Origin: Dryas octopetala
Lineage: Eukaryota > Streptophyta > Magnoliopsida > Rosales > Rosaceae
Direction of reading: 5' to 3'
Length of the DNA stretch: 64,000 nt
Assembly: GCA_963921425.1 (NCBI GenBank)
Contig: OY992839.1
Coordinates: 17,158,910-17,222,909 of the forward strand
The translations under genes and the position numbers were made by a program. The notes under the pieces were generated by a model. It did not search any database, had not been told where the DNA came from, and saw nothing but the letters and a program-made list of their open reading frames with translations. This document shows, piece by piece, positions 12,040 through 23,293 of this stretch. The first letter of the stretch is position 1. Each line of letters starts with the position of its first letter.

Positions 12040-15000
12040 ATGGAAGAATCAAATTCGAAGATCACTCCTCTTTCACGCGTAGAAGGCCAAAAGGTGTTGA
12101 GTGCGAACAAGGGAAGGCCGAGACTCACTTGGACACCATTAAGGATGAGGTCGACTCTTGTGTCGCAGAAAGGAAGTGAATCTGAAGAAGCATACGAAGT
12201 GGAGAAATCAGAAGAGGAGGTCGAGGAGACCTTGCAGCCGAATGTCTCCCAAATGAGAATACCTTTGAGTGACTATTCGTCTCCAACGCTTCTAGCTCAA
12301 CCTACGTGCATTGTTTACTCTCAAGTGGAAGCTGATTTTGAACTTTGAAGTGGGACAATCAAACTTCTTCCATCATTTCATGGGTTAGAAGGAGAGGATC
12401 CCTACGTGCATATCAAGGAATTTCATGCAATATGCGAGATTGGCAAGCTAAGGGGGTTGAGCGATGATCAAAGAAAGTTAAGGTTATTTCCATTCTCTCT
12501 TAAAGATAAAGCTAAACATTGGTTGTTTTCCTTGCAGGTCGCTTCTATTAAAACATGGGAGGAATTGGCATCTATGTTTCTTCTGAGGTTCTATCCAGTT
12601 AGCAAGACTATCATCTTGAGGAAGCAGATCTTAGGGTTTACACAATCAGAGGACGAAGTGTTTCATGAGAGTTGGGAAAGGTACCAAGAGCTTTTGACTT
12701 CTTGTCCACACCATAATTTTGCCCCATGGATGCAGATTGAGTACTTTTATGAGGGTCTGTTGGATCAAGATCGTAATATGGTGGACATGACATGTGGAGG
12801 AGCACTGAAAAAGAAGACTTTTGAGGAAGCATGGACACTCTTTGACACATTGGCGTTGAGTTCACAGCAGTGGAATAGACAGAAAAGAGTGGAAAAGAAA
12901 TCAGCTATGGAAGCTGAGATGTCTAAGCTTAAGCAGATGATGCAGGTTCTGATGGCAAATCAGGAAGCTAGGCTATCACATGGAGAGGCATGTTTCGAGG
13001 TTGAAAGAGTTCAAGCTAGACCGAGTGTACAGTCCCCTGTTGAGTAGCGAAGTACTTATTTGGAGGACATGATTGCTGCATTAGCCCAGAGTACAACTTC
13101 GATGTCTAATGATAGTAAGACATTTATGAATAAGACTGAGGAGCAGTTGAGTGTCACAGCTAAAGCTATCTCGAATTTGGAAGCCCAATTGGAACAAGTG
13201 ACTTTGACCTTGGACAAAGTGGTACAGGGTGCACCAACTCAGGATAAGGCCGAAGCAATCACTACTTTGAGAAGTGGGAAAGTGATTGACAACAAAGTGG
13301 GCACTACTCAAGGTGATAATGCAGGCAACGAGGATGAAGTTGAGATGCTAGATCCTGAACAAGCGGAAAAATCCAAGAGGGATAAAGTTAAGGTTAAGGA
13401 TGAGGAAGAGGAGGAAAGAAAGAAGCAAGAAAAGCACATTGCTACACGTGCTAGCAAGAAGGCAGAGATTACTTCCTCTATTCCAAGAGCTCCGTTGCCT
13501 TTCCCTCAACGTCAAAGGAAGCAGAGTAAGGACGAGCAAGCTAAGGAAATTTTGGAGATGTTTAAGAAAGTAGAAATCAACATTCCTTTGCTTGATGTTA
13601 TTCAGCAGATTCCTAAGTATGCCAAGTTTTTGAAGGAATTATGCACACACAAGAGGAAATTCAAAGAGCATGAGCAGGTGTGTTTGAGTGAAGAAGTCAG
13701 TGCGGTTTTGCAGAGGAAGCTGCCACCAAAGTTGAAAGACCCTGGCAGTTTTACGATTCCATGTCTAGTTGGGGATCATAAGTTTGAGAAGGCATTGCTG
13801 GATTTGGGAGCAAGTATTAATTTGATGCCGTATTCAGTTTTCGCACAGTTGGGCATAGGAGATCTTAAACCTACTAGTGTTACTCTTCAATTGGCAAATC
13901 ATTCAGTAAAGGTTCCAAAAGGTGTGGTTGAAGATGTGCTGGTTCGGGTTGCAGATTTGATCATGCCCGCTGATTTTATCATTCTTGAAATGGAGGATAC
14001 CTCAATTAGAGGAAATGAGCTACCGATCATATTGGGAAGACCGTTCATGGCCACAGCGAACACCAAGATTGATGTGAGTAATGGGAAGTTGACAATGTCT
14101 GTACTTGGTGAAACAGTTGAGTTTGATGTTTTCGGTGCAATGAAGTATCCAAAGGAGGAGGATGATTGCTTGAGGATTGATAGTTTGGACCCATTGATTG
14201 AGGAAATGTGCGAAACTAGTCTTGCAGAAGATACATTGGAGGTTGCTTTGGGAGCACCAGATTCCAGTGAGCTGGATGAAAACGTGGAAAGAACTCCTAC
14301 ACGTTTGGAAGGCAACCGACCTCTCAGAAATAAGTGGTTCAACCTGTATGAAATGCTAGTACCCACTAATCATAAGACGCTTCCTTCTATTGAGCAAGCA
14401 CCTAAGTTGGAACTGGAACCGTTACTGGAGCACTTGAAATATGCATTCTTGGGAGAAAAAGAGACATTGCCTGTGATTATTGCAGCTAATTTGAGTGCAG
14501 GCGAGGAAGAAAGACTCTTGAGAGTTCTGAAGGAAAATCGGTTGGCATTGGGATGGACCATAGCCGATATCAAGGGGATCTCACCCACAGTATGTATGCA
14601 TAGAATTTTACTTGAGGAGGAATCTAGGCCTACTCGTGATGCCCAAAGAAGACTGAATCCAACTCTGAGGAAGTTGTGCGTAATGAGGTAATCAAATTGT
14701 TGGAAGTTGGTATTATTTATCCTATCAGTGATTCGAAGTGGGTTAGTCCTGTTCAAGTGGTGCCGAAGAAAAGTGGTATTACTGTGGTGAAGAATGAGCA
14801 TAATGAGTTGGTTCCCCTAAGGACGTAAACCGGTTGGCGTGTCTGTATTGACTATCGGAAGCTTAACACCGCGACAAGGAAGGATCATTTCCCTTTGCCA
14901 TTTATTGACCAGATGTTGGAAAGGTTGACTGGCCATAGTCACTATTGCTTTTTGGATGGGTATAGTGGGTACAATCAGATTGCTATTGCACCCGAGGATC

Positions 15001-17294
15001 AAGAAAAGACCACGTTCACATGTCCATTTGGTACATTTGCTTATAGGAGGATGCCATTCGGATTGTGCAATGCGCCTGCAACATTTCAGAGATGCATGAT
15101 GTCTATTTTCTCTGACATGGTGGAACGAATCATTGAGGTATTTATGGATGATTTTTCTGTTTTTTGTTCGTCTTTTGATGTATGTCTGGATAACCTGTCT
15201 TTAGTTCTGAAAAGATGTCAAGAAGCCAATCTAGTGCTTAATTGGGAGAAATGTCACTTCATGGTTCAACAAGGGATAGTATTGGGTCATGTGATTTCAA
15301 AGGAGGGCATACAAGTTGATAAGGCCAAGATTGATGTGATACAGAGATTGCCGCCTCCATCAAGTGTTAAGGAAGTAAGAAGTTTCCTAGGCCATGCTGG
15401 GTTTTATAGGAGGTTCATTAAGGACTTTTCTAAGATTTCCAGGCCTTTGTGCACCTTATTGCAAAAAGAGGTGAATTTCGAGTTTAATGAGGATTGCTTG
15501 GTTGCATTTAACAAGTTGAAGAAGCTACTCACTTCTGCTCCAATCATTATGCCACCTGATTGGAACTTGCCATTTGAGCTTATGTGTGATGCAAGTGACT
15601 ATGCTGTTGGAGCAGTTTTGGGTCAGAGAGTTGATAAGCTGCCACATGTGATCTATTATGCAAGTAGGACTCTGAATGATGCGCAGTTGAACTATTCTAC
15701 TACAGAGAAGGAGTTGCTTGCTGTGATCTTTGCCCTGGAGAAATTTAGAAGTTATTTGATTGGGTCCAAGATCACCATTTACACGGATCATGCCGCTATC
15801 AAGTATCTGCTGAATAAGAAAGATGCCAAGCCAAGGTTGATTAGATGGACTCTGTTGCTTCAGGAATTTGATATTGAGATCAAGGACAAGAAAGGTTATG
15901 AAAATGTGGTAGCAGACCATTTGAGTAGACTCGTCAATGAGGAATAGTCTGAAGAGGACACACTACCGTTACGAGAGTCATTCCCGGACGAGCAGCTTTT
16001 CGCCATCTTGACTACTCCATGGTATGCTGACATAGCGAATTATTTAGCAAGTGGAGTGTTGCCCAATGATCTGACACACTACCAACGGAAGAAGTTTCTG
16101 CATGATGTCAGACAATATGTGTGGGATGATCCTTATTTGTTCAAATATGGGTCAGATCAGTTGATAAGACGATGTGTACCGAAAATGGAGCAGAGGAATG
16201 TCATTGAGATGTGCCATTCTAAAGAATGTGGAGGCCATGGTGGAGGAACTAAGACCGCTTACAAGATTCTTCAAGCAGGTTTCTTTTGGCCCACTATTTT
16301 TCATGATTGTCATCAGTTTTATCTCACATGTGACAGATGTCAGAAGATGGGAAATATTTCTGCTCGCGATCAGATGCCGCTGAACTTCATGTTGGAAGTC
16401 GAAATCTTTGATGTTTGGGGTATAGATTTCATGGGACCGTTTCCGTCTTCTTTTGGATACGAGTACATTCTGGTGGGAGTTGATTATGTGTCTAGGTGGG
16501 TGGAAGCTGTCGCTTGTAGGACTAATGATGCTCGAGTGGTCTTGAATTTCCTTAAGACCAATATTTTTGCACGATTTGGTACCCCGAGAGCAATCATTAG
16601 TGATGGGGGGTCGCATTTTTGCAATAAGCTGTTTGAGGCCGTGATGAAGAAGTATGGAATAAGGCATAAAGTGGCTACTCCCTATCATCCACAAACGAGT
16701 GGGCAAGTAGAAATATCAAATCGTGAGATCAAGTTTATTTTTGAAAGAACGGTGCTCGCCAATAGGAAGGATTGGTCTACCAAGCTTAATGATGCATTAT
16801 GGGCTTATTGCACTGCTTACAAGACGCCCATTGGAATGTCTCCATTTCGACTGATCTATGGGAAAGCTTGTCATTTACCAGTTGATCTGGAGCATAAGGC
16901 ATATTGGGCGATTAAGAAGTTCAATTTTGATATTCATGCCACTGGGGAGAAAAGGAAGTTGCAACTTAGTGAGCTGGAGGAAATACGACATTTCGCATAT
17001 GAGAATGCTAAGTTGTACAAGGAAAGGACCAAGAGGTACCATGATAAGAAGCTACGTCCAAGAGAATTCTTTGTTGGTGGGAAGGTGTTATTATATGATA
17101 CAAGATTACGTCTCTTCCCAGGCAAGTTGCGTTCAAGATGGACCGGACCTTATGAGGTGGTTCGAGTGTTTCCCTATGGTACAGTTGAACTCAAGAATCC
17201 GAAGAATGAGAACACATTTAAGGTTAATGGTCATCGTGTGAAGCCTTTCCTTGAACCTGATTTTGAGCTGAACCAAGAGAAAATTGATTTCTAG
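12040..17294 (+). pseudogene. gag-pol: Gag-Pol pseudogene of element C
   Basis: Collinear with the A polyprotein from MEESNSKIT to the same C-terminus, but broken by TGA at 12346-12348 (gag), TAG at 13045-13047 (gag linker), a single-base loss near 14668-14672 (between protease and RT), TAA at 14826-14828 and TAG at 15945-15947 (after RNase H). Protease (near 13800), RT (FMDDF near 15145), RNase H and integrase segments remain recognisable. The stops differ from A by single substitutions, which suggests ordinary decay after insertion. Not expected to make functional polyprotein. Confidence 0.95.
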
Positions 17295-19017
17295 TATGAG
17301 ACTAGGTCTGGCTGAAGACGTGAAACTTAGCGCTTCTTGGGAGGCAACCCAAGGGATGGATGACGACGAAGAGGTGATTTGGTACTTGTGCCTGGGCGAA
17401 CCATTTCCACACCAGCCAAAGGTACGTTTTCACCCTTTTTTCGCTCATTTAAGTAGATTTGTTTTATTTATTGTTTTTCCCTTCCTCTGTCATTATAATG
17501 TGCATTACATCTGTCTTTCATTTAAACATTGAGGACAATATTTCTTTTAAGTTTGGGGGTGGGGAATGCATTGCATTTTTGAAATTTAACAAAAAAAAAA
17601 AGTTTTTGAGTCTTTGAGTTGTTTTTGTCTTGAGTCCCCAACAAATTGATTTTATTATCTATGGTTATTTATGAGCATGTCTAGCTTGGATATATAATAT
17701 GAATTCTTCTATTTCTAGTATTGTTTCATAACATGATTTACGACTCTATGGACCTGGGGCCTTGTTTTCATGAACTTAAGTGATAACTTGCATGACTAGA
17801 GATGCATATACTTAATAGAGTAGACTTGTATGACCTAAGTGAGCTTTTGAGCCCTGTACTTCAATTCTTGAGTGTTGACATCACTCTAATATTTTTCTTG
17901 TCATATAAAGTCGTTGTGATCTCATTATTCCTTCTTTTGATTAATTACTTGGAATATAATTGTGAATCAATGAGCTAGAACTTCTCTCTTATTCTATACA
18001 AAGCATGAATATAACTACACGAATCTTAGGAGATGATATTAGACCTTGTTTGTTTCTAACCCATAACCTAAGGCCTACCCTATGTTATAACCCTAGTCAA
18101 ACAATTTGAGCCTAATGACCTTTTCTTTGTTTACCCTTATACCAAACCCTAAGTTTGGGGGAGTTTCACTCCTCTACCTGTTTACCTCACTTATGGATTT
18201 GCAGTGAGCTAATGAATTGTGAGGTGAAAAAGAAATGTGTGTGCATAGTTGGAAGAGAAGGAATTATGCTTAAGATTGTTTGTCGTTCCCTAAAAAAAAA
18301 AAAAAAAAAATGGAAAAAAAAATGTGTGTTTAAGGGAACGGACGATTTCAAAAGGTTGAAAAAGAAAGTGTTCGAATTCAAGACTATGATTACAAATTAT
18401 GCAAGGAATGCCTCTACTGTTGTTTTGTACAAATCCATAGTCTGTAGCCCTTTGTTACCCGTTTTATTTCAATACCTTATCCTAACCTAAGCCTCTATTA
18501 CAACCCCGAATAAAGCCCTACTTGATCTTAGGAGAATTGTAGTTCATTATGTGGAGTCTAGATAAAAGGGAAGCTTATGGTTATTGATTCTCTTTCAAGT
18601 ATTTTAAATCTTTTTCTTGAGATCAGTGTTTTTGTTCATGGGTGCCTGTCTTTCATTATTAATATGTGAGCTTTTTGCATTTGTTTATCATATCATCTCT
18701 CACATATACTTGAGTGCACATGTCAACCCAATTTCTGAGCGTTTTATTGTTGAGAGCATGCCTTGGTGAGAATTGGAGTTGATACTATTTTGGATATGCT
18801 GATTTAGTCTTGTTTGTCTAAACACTTGAGTTTGTGCTAAGGATGGTCCATTTAGTTCATGGAGGAATAAGGTATGTTAATTGAAGCATTATTAGAGATC
18901 GAATAATGAATTTTATATGTATCTTGCTTGATTATGCTATTTATGGCTGTGCTTATGAAATCATGTGTTGGGATGTTTTGAGTCTGTCTTGAGTTTTTTC
19001 TTTGTTCTTTTTGCTAG
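17295..19017 (+). other. 3' non-coding region of element C
   Basis: No env-like frame. Ordered conserved pieces: hairpin CTTGGG/CCCAAG (17336-17341, 17348-17353); ACATTG-AGGA-CAATAT (17526-17541) followed by the G-rich tract AAGTTTGGGGGTGGGG (17549-17564); hairpin CCAAAC/GTTTGG (18142-18147, 18153-18158) overlapping a second AAGTTTGGGGG; and CGTTCCCT/AGGGAACG (18284-18291, 18333-18340) around an A-rich loop. The true 3' polypurine tract is missing, removed by a deletion that joins this region to mid-LTR. Confidence 0.75.
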
Positions 19018-19918
19018 AGGGCTGGTGTGTGTCACTTAAGCCCAAGCTAAAGCCCTTGCCGCAAGCCCAATACCTCTCCTAACCCTAGCTGCTGCCGCAC
19101 CCTCTCTTCTCCTTGCCTCCCAAGGATTTCTCTCCTACTGATCTCTATAAATACATATCTTCAATTCAGAAAGAGGGTTCTGAAGTTCTCTTCTATCTTC
19201 TTTTAATTTTCGCAGCCCTAGCACCCCCTCTCCTTTCCTCTTGCCGCAAACCCTAGCAGCCACCCTCTCTCATGTTTTTCTTGTGCCGCAGCTACCATCA
19301 CCCTTCTCTTTATTTTTCCTTCTCTTTATTTTTCCTTCTTTTCTTTTGTGGCCAAACTCCAGCAGCCCCCTTCTATTGTGTTTTCTTTTATTTTGTGCTG
19401 AACTGAAGAAGGAAGATCAAGTGAAGCCGCCTAGCAGCAGCCACTTCCAGCAGCCACGCCATCACCATCTTGCTGCCACCTTGCCGAGCACCCCAGCCTC
19501 CTTGCCGTGGAGCCCAAGGCCGAGCAGCCCCATTGCACACCACCATTGCAGCCGCACCTCCACCTTGCTGCCCCGGCTTAATCTCTCTCACTTTTATTTT
19601 TATTTCCATGGTTTTAATTATGCATTGTTTACTTGTGGATTTAATTATGCATAGTTAAATATTGGGCTAGGGCTAGGATGAAGCCCTGGCATTGCTGATC
19701 ATTTTCACTATGGATTATCAATAATTTAATTGTTTATATGTTGACAAATCTTGGATCTCTGGTTAAATTGACTCTATTTGTTTTGCATCTTTGACTGATC
19801 ACCTTAGGTTGCATGCATCTAGATTTATGTTGTGAAACTAAACAAGCTCGAAAGGATGATAGTTTCAATAGGCAACAAGTGGGTATCCTATGATAATATT
19901 CATGAGAAAAGAGATCAT
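19018..19918 (+). repeat. 3' LTR of element C, internal remnant
   Basis: Begins at GGCTGGTGTGTGTCACTT, which corresponds to about 58112 in I's LTR, and stops at GAGATCAT where D begins. TATAAATA-type promoter near 19146-19155. Both LTR termini are lost. Confidence 0.85.
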
Positions 19919-21558
19919 TGTTGATGTGTTTTCTTAGAATAAAATAAACAATTATCTCATTCTAAGTTTACTCGCAAGTGCACGAATCGCATCAGTAGCA
20001 AAGCGTACAAGCACGAGGTCGATCCCACAGGGAATGGTTAATATACAACAAATCAGTGCAAGTAATCACTAGAATAACTAAATGGGGGATTTTGAAAGAT
20101 GGAAACACACGCACACACACTTTATTCTATCTTGCAATGTTAATTTTCAGTTTCAAATCAGATAAGCATGCAATAACCATCCAAGGCTAATGACAGTTAA
20201 TTTGAACACTACATATTAAAGTTTGACAGCTAAAAAGGTTTGGCTAGTTACTTTCTCGCCATTGTTCTCCTAATGCATAAACTAAGAGCTTCTTGGGCCT
20301 TCCTTAGCTAGCTAACCTACATGTTCCCTAGTTCAAGCTAAGGCAGCTGTTACCCATGCAGGAGTCATTAAGTTTTATGAGAACGTCAAACATGCACAAC
20401 ATATAAGCTTTGACTATTTCCTTATAGAGGTCGCCCAACCCCACTACCAAGAATAATCCCTTATTCCCTTGTTACTTGTGGTTTAGTGTCTTTGACTATT
20501 TCACAGCTAAACCTAACAGATAAACTAGATGCAATTACCCTAAGGTGGCCAGTCAAAGGATGCAAACAACTAGTGACGGGGGTTTTAATAGATAGTGGAA
20601 ATTTAATATGTGCAAACATCAAACTAACAGACCAAGAGACGGATAAACGATTTGTTAAAGCATACGAATCCATTAATCAACCTACGACTAACATGCAAGA
20701 TAGAATAACTAAGCTACATAATTAAAACAAATAAATAAAAGAAACAAAACAGCAACAAATAAATGAAATCCCAATTCATGCTTGTTAACGGAAATCAGAA
20801 ACGCAAAATTAAAGAAATTAAAAGCATAAACAAATGGAACTTAGCAACATGAATTGAAAGCAATAAAGAGATAACTAAATAAAATCAGATTGCAAAGATT
20901 AAATAACAATTAATTAAAATCAGAACCAAAGCTATAAACTAATTAAATTCAGAAACTTAAATTAAATAAATTCAGAAACCAATATCCAACATTAAATCTG
21001 AAACTAGAATGAAAAAGAAAACAAAAATCAGAGGTGCAAGCACATGGGGGCTGCGGCAAGGAGAGAGGAAGAAGGAGGCACCCAACACAAGCAATTGGCT
21101 CACGGCAAGGTGAGCTTGGGCTTGCGGCAGCAGGTGGTCCTTCCCTCTCACTTGTCACGCCACCCTCTCTCTAAGTCTCTCTCTGAATTTGGCTCACCTT
21201 ACAAGAGAAATAAAAGCTGAAAATAAAACCCTAAAACAGAAAAATAAAACTAGGAGGGAGAGAGGTTTCGGCTGGAGTAGGAGGAAAAATAATGTCTAAA
21301 AGGTGTCCCTAAAAGTCTGAATGAGGAGGTTTAAATAGGTGGAGCCTTCCTTGAGAGGCAAGGAAGAGGAAACATGCGGCTGCTAGGTTTCCCTTTCCTA
21401 GTGCCTTGCGGCTTCAGCTAGGGTTATCTGACCCTTGGGCTTGCGGCATGGGCTGGTCCCTTTGGGCTTGAGTGGCTCACGCCTAGCCTAGCTAGGGTCC
21501 CTCCTTGGCGCATGGGCTGATAGTCTTGGGCTTCCATGTTGGGCTTCAGCTGCTTGCA
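19919..21558 (-). repeat. 3' LTR of element D, 5'-truncated
   Basis: 1,640 bp matching 25613 to about 27270 of the other D LTR. The match ends at GCTGCTTGCA, where sequence switches to the 3' internal region (TTGGGTTGATATGTGCACTC, as at about 31327 in F). The polypurine tract and the first ~750 bp of LTR are deleted. Confidence 0.85.
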
Positions 21559-23293
21559 TTTGGGTTGATATGTGCACTCAGAAGTATATGTGAGAGGAAA
21601 TATGTAACAAAAACAATTAGCTCACATATGTACATGAAATAAAGGCACATTTTAGAAAGAAATACTGATCTCATGAAAGGAATACAAATGCTTGAAATAG
21701 AATCAATAGCCATAGGCTCCCTTTCTTGAATAGACTCCACATAAGTATAATACACACTCTTGAGATCAGCTAGGGCTTTAATAAGGTTATAATGAAGGCT
21801 TAGGCTAGGATAGGGTACTGAAATGAAAAGGAAACACAAAGGGCTAATTTCATGGAATTGCAAGCATCACTAGAACATTCTGAGGTACACTTTGCTTCTT
21901 TGCACTTCATAGCTTACTTGAGCTCTTTTTGCTCACTTTTTTTTTTCTTTTTTTTTTTTTTTCTTTTGAAACCGTCCCATCTCTTTTCTTTGATTTCTTT
22001 TCTTTTTCTTTTCTTTGGGCACGGTATACATACTTTTATGACACATTTTTGTATAAGCTATGCATTTTCACTTCTTTTTCACCTCAATCAACATATAAAC
22101 AACTTGCAACACCATAAAAAGGATAAAACAGGTAAAAGGGGTGGTACACCCCCAAACTTAGGGTTTGGTATGGGGTAACAAAGAAAACGGCTTAAAAGGC
22201 TCAAAATGGGTAACTAAGGATAAAACATGTAATGGGTAGGCTTTCAGGCTATGGGGTACACAAACAGGGCCTAAATTCATTTCTCAAGAGTTATGCAAAT
22301 ACGGCATGCTTTGTGTACACAAGAAAAGAGTTCTAGCTCATTGATTCAAGATTATGCATATTCCAAGCAAATGACCAAATGAAAGACAATGAGATCAAAA
22401 CAACGACTTATATGACAATGATAGAATCAGAGTGGCGCGCAACACTCAAGAATTGAAGAACAGGGCTCAAAAGCTCACTTAGGTCATGCAAGTCTACTCT
22501 ATTATGCATATAATCATTAGTAATGCTAATCACAACCTAAATTCATATCAACAAGGCCAAATGACATAGAATTGCAAGATATGTTATGGAACACTATTAG
22601 AATGAAAAGAACACCAAATATACACACAATACTAAAACATGCTCATAACAATCATGCACACTCAAATCAATTAGTTGGGGACTCAAAACGACCTGAAACA
22701 ACCAAAATGACTCAAAAAACTTTTTGTTTTTAAAACAATGTCGCACACTTCAAAAGAATCACATCCATCACTAACGTGAATGAGATCTAATGAAAACGTG
22801 CATTTTGATGTGGGTTTTGACACCCTAAGTTTAAAAACAAAAGAAAAAGTTTTTTCCTAACCTAAAAACACCTAAAAACACTAAAAACGAAATTTTTTTT
22901 TTCTCTCTTTTTCTAAAAACACTCAAAAACACTTAAAACACTCTAAACACTTGTTCTAACCTAAAAACACTAACAAATGACAATTGCTTTTCCCCCCACA
23001 CTTAAATGATACATTGCCCTCAATGTATATGAAATAAATGCAAGAATGATCAAATTAAGCGAAACGGGAAATAGCAAACATCCAAAACCAAATAAACACA
23101 CCAAAATGAAAAATTGTCTTATGAAGCGAAATAAAGAAACTGTTTACTTGCGTACGCAAGCGTGGACACTCCAAGGGTAGGCGCGGCCTCCTTGGTCCTC
23201 AATGACTCCTCCTCCATTATTCGAAACAAAAACTTGGGTTGCCTCCCCATAAGCGCTTGTTTTTCTGTCTTCAGCCTGACATTGCCATCTCCT
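21559..23293 (-). other. 3' non-coding region of element D
   Basis: Contains, on the plus strand, CCGTCCCA (21972-21979) with TGGGCACGG (22016-22024); CCAAAC/GTTTGG (22152-22157, 22163-22168); TACATTG-CCCT-CAATGTA (23010-23027); and CTTGGG...CCCCAT (23234-23250). This is the reverse of the order in C and E, as expected for the opposite strand. Long T and A runs lie near 21938-21963 and 22885-22905. No coding signal. Confidence 0.72.

Larger units (their letters stand above)
11283..19918 (+). mobile_element. Element C: degenerate A-family retrotransposon
   Basis: Plus-strand copy with a 5' LTR truncated by B, primer site, broken gag-pol, 3' non-coding region, and a 3' LTR that lacks both its start (internal deletion at about 19015-19020) and its end (cut by D at 19919). 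It is older than A, B and D, judged by its decay and by being their target. Confidence 0.9.

Noticed and set aside
17284-17532. Small frame after pol reading LAEDVKLSASWEATQG, also in E at 40846-41070
   Set aside because: The similarity is at DNA level over the conserved hairpin, it overlaps the pol stop, and it diverges quickly afterwards; no evidence of translation or of an env gene.
18291-18330. Poly(A) runs as possible ends of SINE/LINE or processed copies
   Set aside because: They sit at the same place inside the 3' region of every element, with no target duplication; they are part of the LTR elements.
20461-20725. Recurring ~70-80 codon frames, on both strands, in every D/F/G/K LTR (also near 26172, 29117, 35920, 47386, 51804, 56222 and 62761)
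   Set aside because: They recur only because the LTR R-U5 DNA recurs; both strands are open, there is no domain, and the position is inside non-coding LTR.
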